Origin: Ligustrum vulgare
Taxonomy: Eukaryota > Streptophyta > Magnoliopsida > Lamiales > Oleaceae
Reading direction: 5' to 3'
DNA length: 64,000 nucleotides
NCBI GenBank assembly: GCA_963555705.1
Contig: OY743170.1
Span: 15,483,596-15,547,595, forward strand
Positions 1 through 11,126 of the stretch are shown here, one piece after another (position 1 is the first letter of the stretch; each line of letters starts with the position of its first letter). The position numbers and the translations under genes are program-made. The notes beneath the pieces are model-generated. The model was not told the origin of the DNA. It did no database searches and was given only the letters and a program-made list of their open reading frames with translations.

Positions 1-2462
1 CTATGTGGGTGTTTAAAAAGTGGATTACTTTGATTCAAAATTTCAAAGATAGGAAGGCCAAAGTGATTAGGACTAACAATGGTCTTGAGTTCTGTAATCT
101 AGACTTTGATTCCTTTTGTAGTAATCTAAAAATTCTTAGACATAGGACTATTACATAATGTCCAAAGCAAAATGGGGTTGCTGAGAGGATGAATAGGACT
201 CTATTAAAAAGAACTAGGTGTCTGTTACTTGATTCAAATTTATCAAAAAATTTCTAGGGTGAAGCTGTAAAAACTGCTTCATATCTGATCAATCTTTCTC
301 CATGCAGTGCTATTGATTTTAAAATACCTGATCATATTTGGAATAATTCTCTTCCTGTTATTTCAAAACTGAAATTTTTTTGGTGTCCTGCCTACTCACA
401 CCAAACTAAAACTAAACTTGACTCAAGATCCTTGAAATGTGTTTTTCTAGGCTATGGGGAAGGATTCAAGGGCTACATATTGTGGGCAAAGGAACAGAAG
501 GGTTACAGGGTCATTATTAGTAGGTCTGTAATTTTTAATGAAAACCTTTTTCTCTGTGAAGATGAAATTTTAGAAGATCCTCTTAGTGAAAAGGACTTCC
601 TCACTTACGAGCTAAGTGCGAATCTTTTGAATGATGAAAATGATCTACCCAATACTCAATTTCAGGTGGAGCAACCCCCACATTCTCCATATTATATTTC
701 TGAACCCGAGTCATCCAATTCTGTCCCTACTTTTGAAACTGTCCTTGAAACATAAGCTGAAACTAAAACTGAAATTGATCTTAATCTTGATAACTATCAT
801 CTTGCTAGGGATAGAACTAGAAGGAAAATTAGACCTCCTTCTAGGTATGATGATCCTGACTTTGTCTCTACCTTTACTTATTTTGAACATTTACAAACAA
901 AACCTGAATCTTATGAAGAAACCATTTCTTCAAAAGATTCTAAATTCTAGCTTGCAGCAATGCAAGATGAAATGGATTCACATTTGAAAAATAAAACTAG
1001 GGTTCTTGTTCCTAAACTTGATAGGTAGAAACTTATAGATTGCAAATGGATCTTTAAATTAAAAGTAGGTGACTCAAAGGATATAAAACCTAGATATAAG
1101 ACTAGACTTTTAGCTAAAGGTTTTTCACAAAAGGAAGGAATTGACTATAATGAAATATTTTCTCCTGTAATTAAATATACTTCCATCAGAATTCTATTTG
1201 CATTAGTAGCTCAATACAGTCTTGAATTAGAACAAAAGGATGTGAAAACTGCCTTTTTATATGGATCACTTGATGAAATTATATATATGTGTCAGCCTAA
1301 AGGCTTTGAAAAACCTGGTAATCTTGCTTGTCTGCTTAAAAGATCTCTGTATGGCCTGAAACAAGCACCCAAACAGTGATATAAGAGATTTGATACTTTT
1401 ATACAAAGTCTGAAATTTGTTAAGAGTCAATATGATCCATGCTTTTATTTTAAGTATTTGAATTCATGTTATATGTATCTGCTTTTATATATAGATGACA
1501 TGTTGATTGCTGGATCTGATTTGAATGAAATTATGTTACTTAAACAAAAACTTAGTGTAGATTTGGAATGAAAGACTTAGGCAATGCTAGAAGGATTTTA
1601 GGAATGGATATTTTTAGAAATAAGGAAACAAGAAAGCTTGTTTTAAATCAAAAAGCTTACATTGAGAAGAATTTGAAAAAAAATTAACTTGTTTAATTCA
1701 AAACTTGCTACTTTACCTGTGCATAGTCATTTCAATCTCTTTGTCGATCAATCTCCTAAAACTATAGAAGAAGAAAATAGGATGATCAATGTGCCTTTTC
1801 AAAATGTTGTTGGGTCTGTGATGTATCTTATGGTCTACACAAGACCTAACATTGCTTTTGCTGTTAGTGTACTTAACATATTTATGAGTAAACCAGGTGA
1901 AACTCACTAGGAAGCTATGAAATGTTTATTTAGATATCTGAAAGGTACTTCTAATTTGAGTCTTATTTTTGAAAGACAAAAACATAGCTTTTCTCTTAAA
2001 GGTTTTGTTGATTTTGACTTTGCTGGGAATATAGATAATAGGAAATCTACTTTTGCATATTTCTTTGTATTAAATGGTACTTGTGTGAGTTGGAAATGTC
2101 AATTGCAAAAACTTATTGCACTTTCTTCTACTAAAGCAGAATACATAGCTGCTACAATGCTGTAAAAGAATCTATCTGGTTAAGGGGGTCTTTTAGAAGA
2201 GTTAGGACATTTTTATGATAATTCAGTTAGCATCTGCACAGACAGTCAAAGTGCTTTATACCTTAGTAGAAATCCTGTATTTCATAATAGTTCTAAACAC
2301 ATTGATGTTAAATTTCACTTCATTATGGATATTCTTGATAAAGGAACAATAAGAGTTAAGAAGATTGCTACTGAATGCAATCCAGCAAATGCTGGAACCA
2401 AAGTTACACCTGTTAATAAGTTTAGAGATGCATTAAGGTTTCTTAATTTGTTAGAATTTTGA
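1..2462 (+). pseudogene. Ty1/copia polyprotein remnant (integrase, RT, RNase H)
   Basis: This is the 3' two-thirds of a copia pol gene; the window edge removes gag and protease. The integrase core is readable at about 2-400. The usual TDNG motif reads TNNG (about 73-84), so a catalytic Asp has become Asn, while the Glu in NGVAER is kept. Reverse transcriptase follows at about 1040-1560, with FSQKEGIDY and the YIDD catalytic box at about 1485-1500. RNase H follows with SSTKAEYIAA near 2130. Several stop codons (for example near 157, 255, 1378 and 1570) and frame changes show that it is dead. In this family the protein makes cDNA and integrates it. The order IN-RT-RNase H separates copia from gypsy. 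Confidence 0.9.
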
Positions 2463-2500
2463 TACTGCTCTGTTTGTGTTTTGCAGGGCTGCTGATCCAA

Positions 2501-2940
2501 TTGAGGTGGAGTATGTGAGTGCAATTGGACCGGAGCAGCCAGCCCAAATGTGTAGCTGAATCCAAACTGAAGCCCAGTAACTGAATTAATTGAAACCCAT
2601 ATTACTAAAGCCCAGCTGAATATGCAGTCCTTTTGGAAGACCCAAATACACGACCCAAACCTGGATCAATTACTTACAACAACAAGTGCCATATCAACCC
2701 TTGGATCTGCTCATTTGATCACGGCCGTCCATTGCTGTTGAAGACCCAGATATTTTCATCTCTTTCTCATTTTTGACGACTTTCCAGATCCTTCTCTCTC
2801 TCTCTCTCTCTCTCTCTGGGGATTTGCCTTATTCGTGGTTTTTGAGAGAATTCTCATCTCTCGCACAATATACTTTATGGTTTCTCTGATTCTTTGTGCA
2901 TAATCAGAGTTTATACTTTGAGGTTCGTTTACAGTGTTAA
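2501..2940 (+). mobile_element. polypurine tract and probable 3' LTR of the copia remnant
   Basis: A purine-rich stretch, ttgaggtggag (2501-2511), lies 40 bp past the RNase H stop. This is where copia elements place the plus-strand primer. The next few hundred bases should be the 3' LTR. They contain a (TC)n run and transcribed-leader-like sequence. I could not find the matching 5' LTR (outside the window) or a clear CA end, so the right boundary is a guess. Confidence 0.35.
2793..2817. repeat. (TC)n microsatellite
   Basis: About 12 uninterrupted TC dinucleotides lie inside the presumed LTR leader. CT-rich runs are common just downstream of plant transcription starts. Confidence 0.9.
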
Positions 2941-3368
2941 TCTGTAATATACTGTGTGGTACTTTGTGGTTTTGTGCGAGTTTTGGGTCCAGATTCTTGA
3001 GTTTTATTCCGATTTGTTATTGTTCTATAAAACTCTTTTATATTTGCGATTTACTTTGTTTAATAAAATCCTTTGAGGTTTATATGTTTAAATCGCTCTT
3101 GTGTTGCTTTGTGGTAATTCTGAGACCTATATTTAGTTACATAGTATTTGAATTTCATTTCAATGGTTAATCCATTATTTTTATTTTTTTAAATGGTTCT
3201 TTATTTTTAAAACTAAATTATGTATATATAAATTGAATTAGGATCATTTTTCTTTTGAAAAGGGACCGAAGAAAAATATTTTAAAGCGCTTGTTCAATAG
3301 TTGACCGAGACCTCTTGGAACTAAGAATGTTTTTAATATAAAATTGATTTCACTTTTCAAGTGCAAAA

Positions 3369-4260
3369 TTCTTTAAAGAGATGAATTTTGTAATAATTAG
3401 GGGCAAAGCCAGCCATTGCAGTGGTTGGTTCCAGCCTACTAGCTACAAAAAAAAAAAAAACAAAAAAAAAAAAACAAAATTTGAAAGATTTTTTTTTAGG
3501 CCAATTTCATTTCTTAATTATTAAGCCCTCAAACATTTACTAATTGACCCAATCTCGAAAGTACAAATAAATATATTATAGGAAAAGAGGAGGAATAACT
3601 TGCATGAATTGAGAAGAATAAGATACCAGTTTTTGAAGTTATGATGTTTATTGAGTAAAGGTGATATAGCAACACAAGTTTAAGATGATACTTGGTGGAA
3701 AGTAAAGGTATCAATCCGGGTGGTTCGGGTCGAGTCGGCCCGTCAACATAAAAATCCGGTAACGGCCTGCTTGAAAAAAAGCCCACCTACTACGGGTTCC
3801 AGTTTAGTCCACAAATTTCGAACTACAACCCAGGCCCTCTCGCTGACCCATCCGGGTAGAGCCCATGCGGGTTACAGTTCGTTCTGATTTGACTCGTATG
3901 AATAAAAACATATATTTTTTCATATTTATAGCATTTTTTCTTTAAAGAGATGAATTTTGTAATAATCAGGGGCAAAGCCAGCCATAGCAATGGTTGGTTC
4001 CAGCCTACTAGCTTAAAATAAAAACAAAAATTGAAAGTTTTTTTTTTTTTTTTAAGGCCAATTTCATTTCTTATTTATTAAGCCCTCTAAAATTTAACAA
4101 TTAATCCAATCTCAAAAGTAAAAAATAAATATATTATAGGAAAAGAGGAGGAATAACTTGCATGAAATGAAATGAATAATATATCAAATTTTGAAGTTAC
4201 GATGTTTATTGAGTAAAGGTGATATGGCAACACAAGTTTAAGATGATACATGGTGGAAAG
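3369..4260. repeat. 334-bp direct duplication flanking a 235-bp spacer
   Basis: Copy 1 (3369-3702) and copy 2 (3938-4260) are clearly homologous along their whole length. Both begin ttctttaaagagatgaa and end ggtggaaag. Differences are point changes plus length variation in A/T runs. The ends are not TG..CA and there is no primer-binding site, so this is not an obvious TRIM element. Neither copy has a convincing ORF. Confidence 0.8.
3703..3937. mobile_element. possible hAT-like non-autonomous element between the duplicated copies
   Basis: The spacer starts taaaggtatcaatccgggt and is rich in CGGGT/CGGGTC words. This resembles the ends of plant hAT-type small elements, which typically begin TAGGGGTGTCAA. 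No matching right terminal repeat or 8-bp target duplication was found. The GC-rich block stands out from its AT-rich surroundings. Confidence 0.3.
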
Positions 4261-4624
4261 AAACTAATAACGTTGCATGCAGGGAATGGAAATGAAATAG
4301 GCAAGTATGAGAACAAAAATTGAAGTAAAGAGAATAAAAATTTAATCAGTGTGAAGGTATGTTGCATTAATGTTGGGCTTACTGGAACAAAAATGAGATT
4401 GTTGACACATAAAAATAGGGAAAAATACATAAATAAGGTATTTACTATACACAATTTCAATTCTAAGATATAAGTTAAAAAAATTCAAAATTCAGATAAT
4501 AATTTAATTTATATAATATATTACATTTATTAAAATTAAATAATTTCATCTTCCCACCCCCTCAACCCCATCCACCCTACCCTTGCCCCAGATCTCATTT
4601 CACCATTGCAGGTGCCACCCAGCC

Positions 4625-4876
4625 TCATCACCACCACCACCACCACCACCACCGCGACCTCCGACCTCCTACGCACTGCCATTACCACCACTCTCTAACA
4701 CCGCGATCTCTTCAAAACCAACACCAGAACCATTACAGTTTCGATGCTCTACCACCATCAAAATCACCACAATTTAAACAGACCACCATCACCACCAACA
4801 TCCCCGAACCTCCACAACCACCACCATAGTAATGTCTGTTGCTTCAACACCACATGTGTGTGTGTGTGTGTGTGTA
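4625..4876. repeat. (CAC)n and (TG)n microsatellites
   Basis: A (CAC)n tract at 4625-4653 is followed by a diffuse CAC/CCA-rich stretch, and a (TG)n tract lies at 4855-4876. The Pro/His-rich reading frame across it is a by-product of the repeat. I see no gene. Confidence 0.85.
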
Positions 4877-5019
4877 AAGTAGATTATAGTATTTAATCAT
4901 CCTATAATTAAGCAAATTAGTTGGAGATATTACCATTTGAATTAGGACTCTTTAATTCTAAAAATTTGAAATTTGAAAGATGATGAAAGAGAAATTAAAT
5001 TGGGAATGATATAAAGTGT

Positions 5020-5400
5020 GACTTGAACGCGACGAACATGTTACTTGAACATTTCAAGTGTGACCTGAGATATAATGCACTAATGTGACATGAACACTAC
5101 ACTTGTGACCTGAATATTTGAAATGCATTGACATAATGTACCAAATGTGACCTGAACAAAACATTATAACATAATGAAACAAATGTGACCTGAACAACAC
5201 ATTTGTGACTTGAGCAACTGAAGCGTGACATGTGACCCAAAAAATGTGACCAGAATGGCAGAAATAACCACCAGTGACTAAACTGAACATCTGTTAGACA
5301 CTGCAACAACCATCTGTTCACCACCTGTGACTTGAAGAATACATGTGACTTGATGCACCATGACCAAAATGACTAAGCATGTGACCACCTCCTACACCAC
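5020..5400. repeat. dispersed 12-bp motif repeat (TGTGACCTGAAC-like)
   Basis: Variants of tgtgacctgaac recur more than a dozen times on the + strand at irregular spacing (for example near 5060, 5105, 5147, 5184, 5205 and 5328). Irregularly spaced short motifs of this kind are seen in the subterminal regions of plant CACTA and some other DNA transposons, where transposase binds. I could not find terminal inverted repeats, so no element is called. Confidence 0.6.
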
Positions 5401-7562
5401 ACACAGCACCAAGGCATCGTCGGCACCATCCACCATCAACAATTGTCTGATTTACACATATCGCCCATTCGCACACACAGCACTAGGACAGCACCATTAA
5501 GCAATTTAGTTGGAGATTTGTTGTTTTGCCTCTACAAAAAGCTAGAGTTGAGATTTGGAGTGGGTGTTTGGTCTTCATCTCTCTTTGTAACTTTTTGAAG
5601 TGAGTTTTTGTTACAGATAGGGGCTTTCCAATTTTATGGTGGATGGGTTGATTTACAGTGAGGTGGGTAGGTTGATGCCGACGAGGGCGCAATCGATACA
5701 ACAGATGACGTCGAAAATTCAATCCTTGTTACTTCTGTGTTGGTTGCTGAAATTAAATTCATTTTGGGGGGTGAGTGGAGGTATGTAGGGTGTGGGTGTC
5801 TAATTTAATATTATTATTATTAATAATATTAAAGAAACCTGATTATTGATTTTGAAACTTAAAAAACCAGGAGGCATGTAATTTTCAAATAAAAATACTC
5901 AATTTGAAGGCCCAACATGGAAATCCAAAACATGAAAGTCCATTACAAATAACAGGGCAATGTTAAGGAGTCTAGGCGATTGGATGATCACAGAAGCATC
6001 TGGGCGATTGGATGATCAAGCAAGTTATGAGTAAAGAAACAGTTCTCACAACACGTCACACTATCCATTTGGCCATTTGCAAGAAGTTACCACGATATGA
6101 ACAGTTGAGAAAGATTATGAGAAGTTACTTGGGGCAAAGAAGTTGACAACAATTATATGAAGAAGTAGGCGACGGTTATGCAACTTAGTGGACGTCACTT
6201 ACCACATGTCGGTTACGAAGCTAAGGCGTCAAATCAGTAATACAAAGTAATTAGCAGTTTACATTAACATGTATATATTGTAGAAGTTTAGACATTTAGA
6301 AAGAATAACAAATCAAAACTCTCAAAATCGAGATATAATCTTTTTATCTTAGATATTAGAACTCATCCCAGTTTAAATTGTGTGCTCACGTCCCTTGGAA
6401 GCGTCTTGTGAACCAAACTTTTCTTAGTGCAAACATCCCTTTCTGGGATATTGTTTCAAGATGTTTGTCCCTTACACTTTTGTCTGGTTCCTTTTAATTG
6501 TTAGCTCGAGTGAAAACACACCAGCATGAAACAAGGATTAAGCTTTTTGATGCTAAAATTAAAGCGATGCCTTTTGACTTACTTATGAGTAAGGTTCTGC
6601 TCAACTTCTGCAAAACGGAAAGATAATTTAATCTAGTCAACACTTGGAATAGAGGACGCAAAGGTCGAAACCTCTCTGATGCTTAAGTTATTAATTAGGT
6701 CGGAACATATTCGAGTTCCAATGAGTTATAAGAGTTAGTATGTGATTTTCATACCTAGTATGAACGAAAGAGCCATTTATATAAAGGTTGAGAGATTAAG
6801 TCTGAATCCATTTTGACATTGCATTCGAACTTGAATGACTCAAGTGATCTTATAACTTATTTTAAATTATGTTTATTGGCATTTTCTATTTTCCTGAAGT
6901 TTAGTAATTTGGAAAATTTAATTAAATTACTAAATATTTTCGATTTAGTAATTTATTAAGTTTAATTAAATTGTTACTTTACTTGGACTTGAGTTTTTAT
7001 TTATCTGTTATTCTAATGATATTGATTTTATACTTTGAGATAATTGCTACATTTATCACTTATTATTTATGATAAGAGTTTATGTGTGTGAAAATGTTTT
7101 AGCTTGGCAAAAATTATTGTTGGCCGAAATTTTTTACCTTTTATTTCTTAGAGTCCAAGTTTGTTTCTATCACTTAGTTGGTAAGTGATTAAGTTTTGGT
7201 AAGATTTTTTTTTAATAAGTCATCATCTTACCTTATATATATTGATTTTTAATTATCTTTGATATTGCAGGAAATAGAGATTTTGCACAACTAAAACTCT
7301 TGGTGTACAAGAAATTCTTGTCTGGACAAATAAACAAAGAGGGGACCTTTTTCCTTTGAGAAGACAAGAGCCGAAAATTTAAAGTATGCAAGAACAATAC
7401 ATGGCTTCATTGTGACTTCTCCATTGCATGAACACCATACAGATGTAGTGCTTATATATTCATGCAAAAACTAGTCTTCAAACGATAAATTAGAAAGGAT
7501 CTCTGGGAGAAGTCTCAATCACTGGGGTAAGAAAAGACCTTTAGAAAACTAAGATCAAACGG
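5401..7562. other. AT-rich intergenic DNA, no gene seen
   Basis: No ORF here looks like a protein. A short direct repeat of the phrase gggcgattggatgatca-like sequence occurs near 5970 and 6003. The 6200-7300 stretch resembles LTR-element leader or intron sequence, but I found no primer-binding site, coding domain or paired terminal repeat. It is probably old retroelement debris. Confidence 0.4.
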
Positions 7563-8332
7563 TGGTGTGATACGAGGTAGGAAATTAATGAAGAAAACAA
7601 GCCACAGACGAGTCCATAACAATCTACATGGAAAAACAAGTAACTTTCTTGTTGGGCCCGAACCAAGAATCAAATCGGATCAAGTTGTTTTAAAAGGACG
7701 AAAGAAGGGTATACGATCGTGTGGTGAAGAGGAGCGTGTGATCGCGTGATGGTACAAAAATTTCACCCGAGAGTTTAAGGGCCAACCACGTGATCGCGAC
7801 AAATATGCCCATTCGATCACGCGGTTGTGACAGAAACAGATTTTCGCGATTTTTAAGTTAATTTTCGTTTTATTAATTATTAATTATATTTTTGAACCCT
7901 AATGCGGCTAAGGTTAGTGACAGGTCATTTTTTATTTATATTATTCATATTCTCATTATTATAAGACAGTTTTTGATAATTATTGGTTAAATTGAGAGAT
8001 TTTCTCTTTGAAAAGGTTGAAGATTCCCTTTTTTTTTGTTCTTCAAAGAACAATTCTGAACTTATCAAATATTGCAAAATATTTGTGGCGTTCTAATCAG
8101 AAACTTATCAAGGAAATTGACAAGTCCATGTGGCATTTCAAAAACTTTGGTTCTTTAATCCGCATTGTCGATTCTTCATGTCGTGATTTCTGGGTCAAGG
8201 TTCTATCGTCAATTCTATCTCTTCCAATTATTTTATGTTTGTTTCTTGTGTTTAGTCTTATTTAGTTCTTTCCTAGGTCATTAATATTGATATTTTGCGT
8301 TTTCGTCGAGATTCCCGATTGGGATCGCGTCA
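7563..8332 (+). repeat. 5' LTR of the gag-protease element
   Basis: It starts TGGTGTGAT, matching TGATGTGAT at the 3' LTR (10708), and ends CA just before the primer-binding site. It carries several CGATC-type words at 7713-7827 (for example gatcgcgtgatgg), which recur in the 3' LTR and in other LTRs of this window. LTRs hold the promoter and polyadenylation signals of the element. Confidence 0.8.
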
Positions 8333-8334
8333 TC

Positions 8335-8346
8335 TGGTATCAGAGT
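8335..8346 (+). promoter_or_regulatory. primer-binding site, initiator tRNA-Met
   Basis: tggtatcagagt sits 2 bp inside the 5' LTR end. It matches the complement of the plant initiator tRNA-Met 3' end except for the last base. This is where minus-strand cDNA synthesis would start. Confidence 0.85.
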
Positions 8347-8535
8347 TTGGATCTAATTCAGATTCTTGCCTTTTCTTGACTCTTGTATTCTTCATGACAG
8401 TAAAGTTTTTCATCTTTTGATCCATAAAAATCCTACAAAAAAATTCAAAAGTGTTTTTCAAGTTCGTTTTTCATCCAAATCCAATTCCCTTTTTTTCGAC
8501 ATACTCGTAGTCAAATTTTCTAATAGTTCAAAAAA

Positions 8536-9630
8536 ATGTCTTACAAGGAGGAATCGACATCATCATCTTCTATGGGTGACAGAAAACAATTCAGGGGTGT
8601 GAATAGGAAGGTTGAGCGGGGTAATGATGAGGTTGCAATGACGCGGGAACAATTTGAGAGGTTGATGGCTCAGATGGAGAAACGGGGTGCAAAGCGTGAA
8701 CAACAACTCCGGGATCAATCTCATAATGGTTCTCGGGATAGGAGAGGTAATAAGCGTGAGGTTGGTATGGATGATGAGGGCATGGGTAGTGAAAGTGATA
8801 GTATATCTGCGGTGGCAAGTATGCGAAGGAGGGATAGAGGAGATAGGTATGAGAGGAGGTATGATAGGGAGCATCATGATGCTAGGAGGCATCGTGGGGG
8901 GTAGAGATGTCGAGGATGATTGCCTCGGAAAAATTAAAATGAAAATAACATTGTTCCAGGGTAGGAGTGATCCGGAGGCGTAACTGGATTGGGAAACAAG
9001 TGTTTGAACGGATTTTTGATTGTCATAATTATTCGGAAAAGAAGAAGGTGAAATTAGCAGTGATTGAATTCATAGATTATGCAAATATTTGGTGGGATCA
9101 ACTGGTAACGGGTAGGAGGAGGAACCTTGAGGAGTCGATGGAGACTTGTGGTGAATTAAAGACCATAATGAGGAAGCGGTTTGTGCCAACTCATTATTAT
9201 AGAGATATTTACCAGAGGCTGCAGGGTTTGACTTAGGGGTCGAGGAGTGTAGAGGATTATCATAAGGATAAGGAGGTGGCGATCTAATGTGGTGGAGGAT
9301 CGGTAAGCTACAATGGCTAGGTTTTTTAGTGGGTTGAATAGAGATATTGCCAACATTATTGAGCTGCAACATTATGTGGAACTAGAGGATGTGGTGCATA
9401 TGACAATGAAGGTAGAAAGACAACTAAGGTGAAAGGGGGCAACAAGACAGTCATCGGGTTCTTATCCTACATCACAACTGAAGTGGGAACGCAATGATGA
9501 ACAAGTCTCGAAAGGCAATGAGGAACCTACAACAAAAGGTAAAAATATTTCTGATTCTCAAACTACTATGGATAGAAATATTAAGTGATTTAAATGTTTG
9601 AGTTCGGGTCATATAGCATCCCAGTGTCCA
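8536..9630 (+). pseudogene. gypsy Gag relic
   Basis: Gag forms the virus-like particle that packages element RNA. The N-terminal part (8536-8904) is highly charged (MTREQFERLMAQME, then Arg/Asp-rich). A frame change leads to the capsid-like region at 8967-9236, with IDYANIWWDQL and IMRKRFVP..YYRD typical of the retrotransposon gag domain; this ends at a stop near 9234. A zinc-knuckle relic near 9590 reads KCLSSGHIASQCP, but a TGA stop replaces the first Cys. At least three breaks make it non-functional. Confidence 0.75.
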
Positions 9631-10243
9631 AATAAGAGGGTAATGATTTTGCGTGATAATGGTGAAATTAGTTCACAGGATGAATTTAAAGGAATACCTA
9701 AGTTAGTGGATGTTGGGGCTAGTAATAGTGATGATGATGGGTTGACTTATGCTATTAAAGGCTCACTTATTAATCGGCATGTCCTTGGTACTAGAGTTAG
9801 GGTGGATGAAGTCGGTGAGCAAAGGGATAATCAATTTCACACTAGATGCATAGTGGGTGGAAAGATTTGTGGAATGGTGATTGATGGAGGAAGTTGTACT
9901 AATTTGGTTAGTACATTGTTGGTTGAAAAATCGGGATTGCCTAAATCGAAACATCCTAACCCTTATAAATTGCAATGGCTGACCGAGTCGGGAGAAATTA
10001 AGGTGAATAAGCAGGTTATGGTCAATTTTGCCAATGGGGGTTACAAGGATGATATGGTTTGAAATGTAGTACCAATGCATGTTAGGCATATTTTATTGGG
10101 TAGACATTGGCAACATGATGGAAGTGTGGTGCATGATGGGTTTAAAAATCAATATTCTTTTGCGAAAGGTGAAAAAAGGATCACTCTTGCCCATCTATCA
10201 CCTAAAGAGGTCCAAGAAGATCAAATGAAAATAAAAAAAAAGT
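9631..10243 (+). pseudogene. retropepsin-like protease relic
   Basis: This continues downstream of the zinc knuckle. The active-site region reads VIDGGSCTNLVS (about 9877-9912), the D-G/S-G signature of retroviral-type aspartic proteases, with Gly at the middle position. A hydrophobic I/L-LGR turn (ILLGRHW) follows near 10092. A TGA stop at about 10060 splits the domain. No RT follows: within about 50 bp the sequence becomes a charged repeat and then non-coding. Confidence 0.65.
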
Positions 10244-10265
10244 GAGTTTGAGGGGAAAAACAAAA

Positions 10266-10378
10266 GAGTTGAGGCCACGACCTCAGAAAAAGGAGAGGAA
10301 GTGAAAATTGAAAATAAGAGGGTTGAGGCAACGACCTCAGAAAAAGGAGAGCTAGAGTGCAAAAAGAAAAATAAAAGA
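10266..10378. repeat. two tandem copies of a 54-59-bp unit
   Basis: The units at about 10266-10318 and 10319-10378 both carry gttgagg-aacgacctcagaa-like sequence followed by an A/G-rich tail. They encode a charged repeat (VEATTSEKGE) in the relic frame. They lie at the point where pol has been lost. Confidence 0.7.
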
Positions 10379-10694
10379 GAGTCCATCCCCAAAATGAATT
10401 TTTTCGTACAAAGGTTGATGTACAAGGATTCTAACCTTGTACTTAACTAATCTCACAAACCTCTCCCCATTTTGGTTAATTCTTTTTTGTAGGTACCCAA
10501 GTCGAATTCCAAAACTAAAGTTGGAATTGAATTTAATATAAAGAGGGAGCAGGTCAAGAAGTCCAAAAGATGCACAAAGTCCCAGTATAAATACCAAACC
10601 AACAATGGCAAGCATAAGCATGGTCCAAAAACCAACAAACCTAAGAGTTGCAAGAGGATTGGACAAATTCAAGATTCGAGGTCGAATCTTTTTC

Positions 10695-10707
10695 AAGAGA
10701 GGGAGAA
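10695..10707 (+). promoter_or_regulatory. polypurine tract
   Basis: aagagagggagaa lies directly before the 3' LTR start at 10708, as expected for the plus-strand primer. Confidence 0.75.
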
Positions 10708-11121
10708 TGATGTGATCTGAGGTAGGATATCAATGAAGAAAATAAGCCACATACAAGTCCATAACAATCTACATGGAAAAAAAGCAACTTTCATGTTGGG
10801 CCAGAACCAAGAATCAAACCGGATCAAGTTGTTTCAAAAGGACGAAAAAAGGATGCAGCCGGGGCTACTACGCGATTGTGTGATGAAGAGGAGTGTGCAA
10901 TCGAGCGATGGTACAAAAATCTCACCCGAGAGTTTAAAGGTTCACCACACAATCGCGTAGTAGCCTCGGTTGCACCCTTTTTTCGTCCTTTTGAAACAAC
11001 TTGATCCGGCTTGATCATTGGTTCGGGCCCAACATGAAAGTTACTTGTTTTTTCATGTAGATTGTTATGGACTCGTCTGTGGCTTGTTTTCTTCATTTAT
11101 GTCCTACCTCAGATCACATCA
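10708..11121. repeat. inverted repeat of LTR U3 (178-181-bp arms, 55-bp loop)
   Basis: The left arm (10708-10885) is the normal start of the 3' LTR. The right arm (10941-11121) is a reverse-complement copy of the same LTR start, about 90% identical by eye. Both arms end at the LTR terminus (TGATGTGATC and its complement). The rest of the 3' LTR (R/U5) is missing. A transcript across it would fold into a long hairpin. Confidence 0.85.
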
Positions 11122-11126
11122 AATGG

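Larger units (their letters stand above)
7563..11121 (+). mobile_element. non-autonomous gag-protease LTR retrotransposon (gypsy type) with inverted terminal LTR
   Basis: The order is 5' LTR 7563-8332, initiator-Met primer site 8335, gag and protease relics 8536-10243, a non-coding spacer, polypurine tract 10695-10707, then a partial 3' LTR that flips into inverted orientation. No RT, RNase H or integrase is present, so mobility would have needed enzymes supplied in trans. The whole unit is flanked by aacgg (7558-7562) and aatgg (11122-11126), a 5-bp TSD with one C/T change. The Gag and protease sequence is gypsy-like. Confidence 0.75.

Noticed and set aside
4583..4777. Proline/histidine-rich ORF
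   Set aside because: It is generated by the CAC microsatellite; no conserved domain or gene context.
4418..5900. Possible MULE-like terminal inverted repeats around the CAC-rich and TGTGACC region
   Set aside because: The left (near 4420) and right (near 5880) sequences align only weakly, mostly through A/T runs, and no 9-bp TSD was found.
8563..8892. Long minus-strand ORFs opposite gag
   Set aside because: They are shadows of the gag frame; their composition is the complement of Arg/Glu-rich codons.
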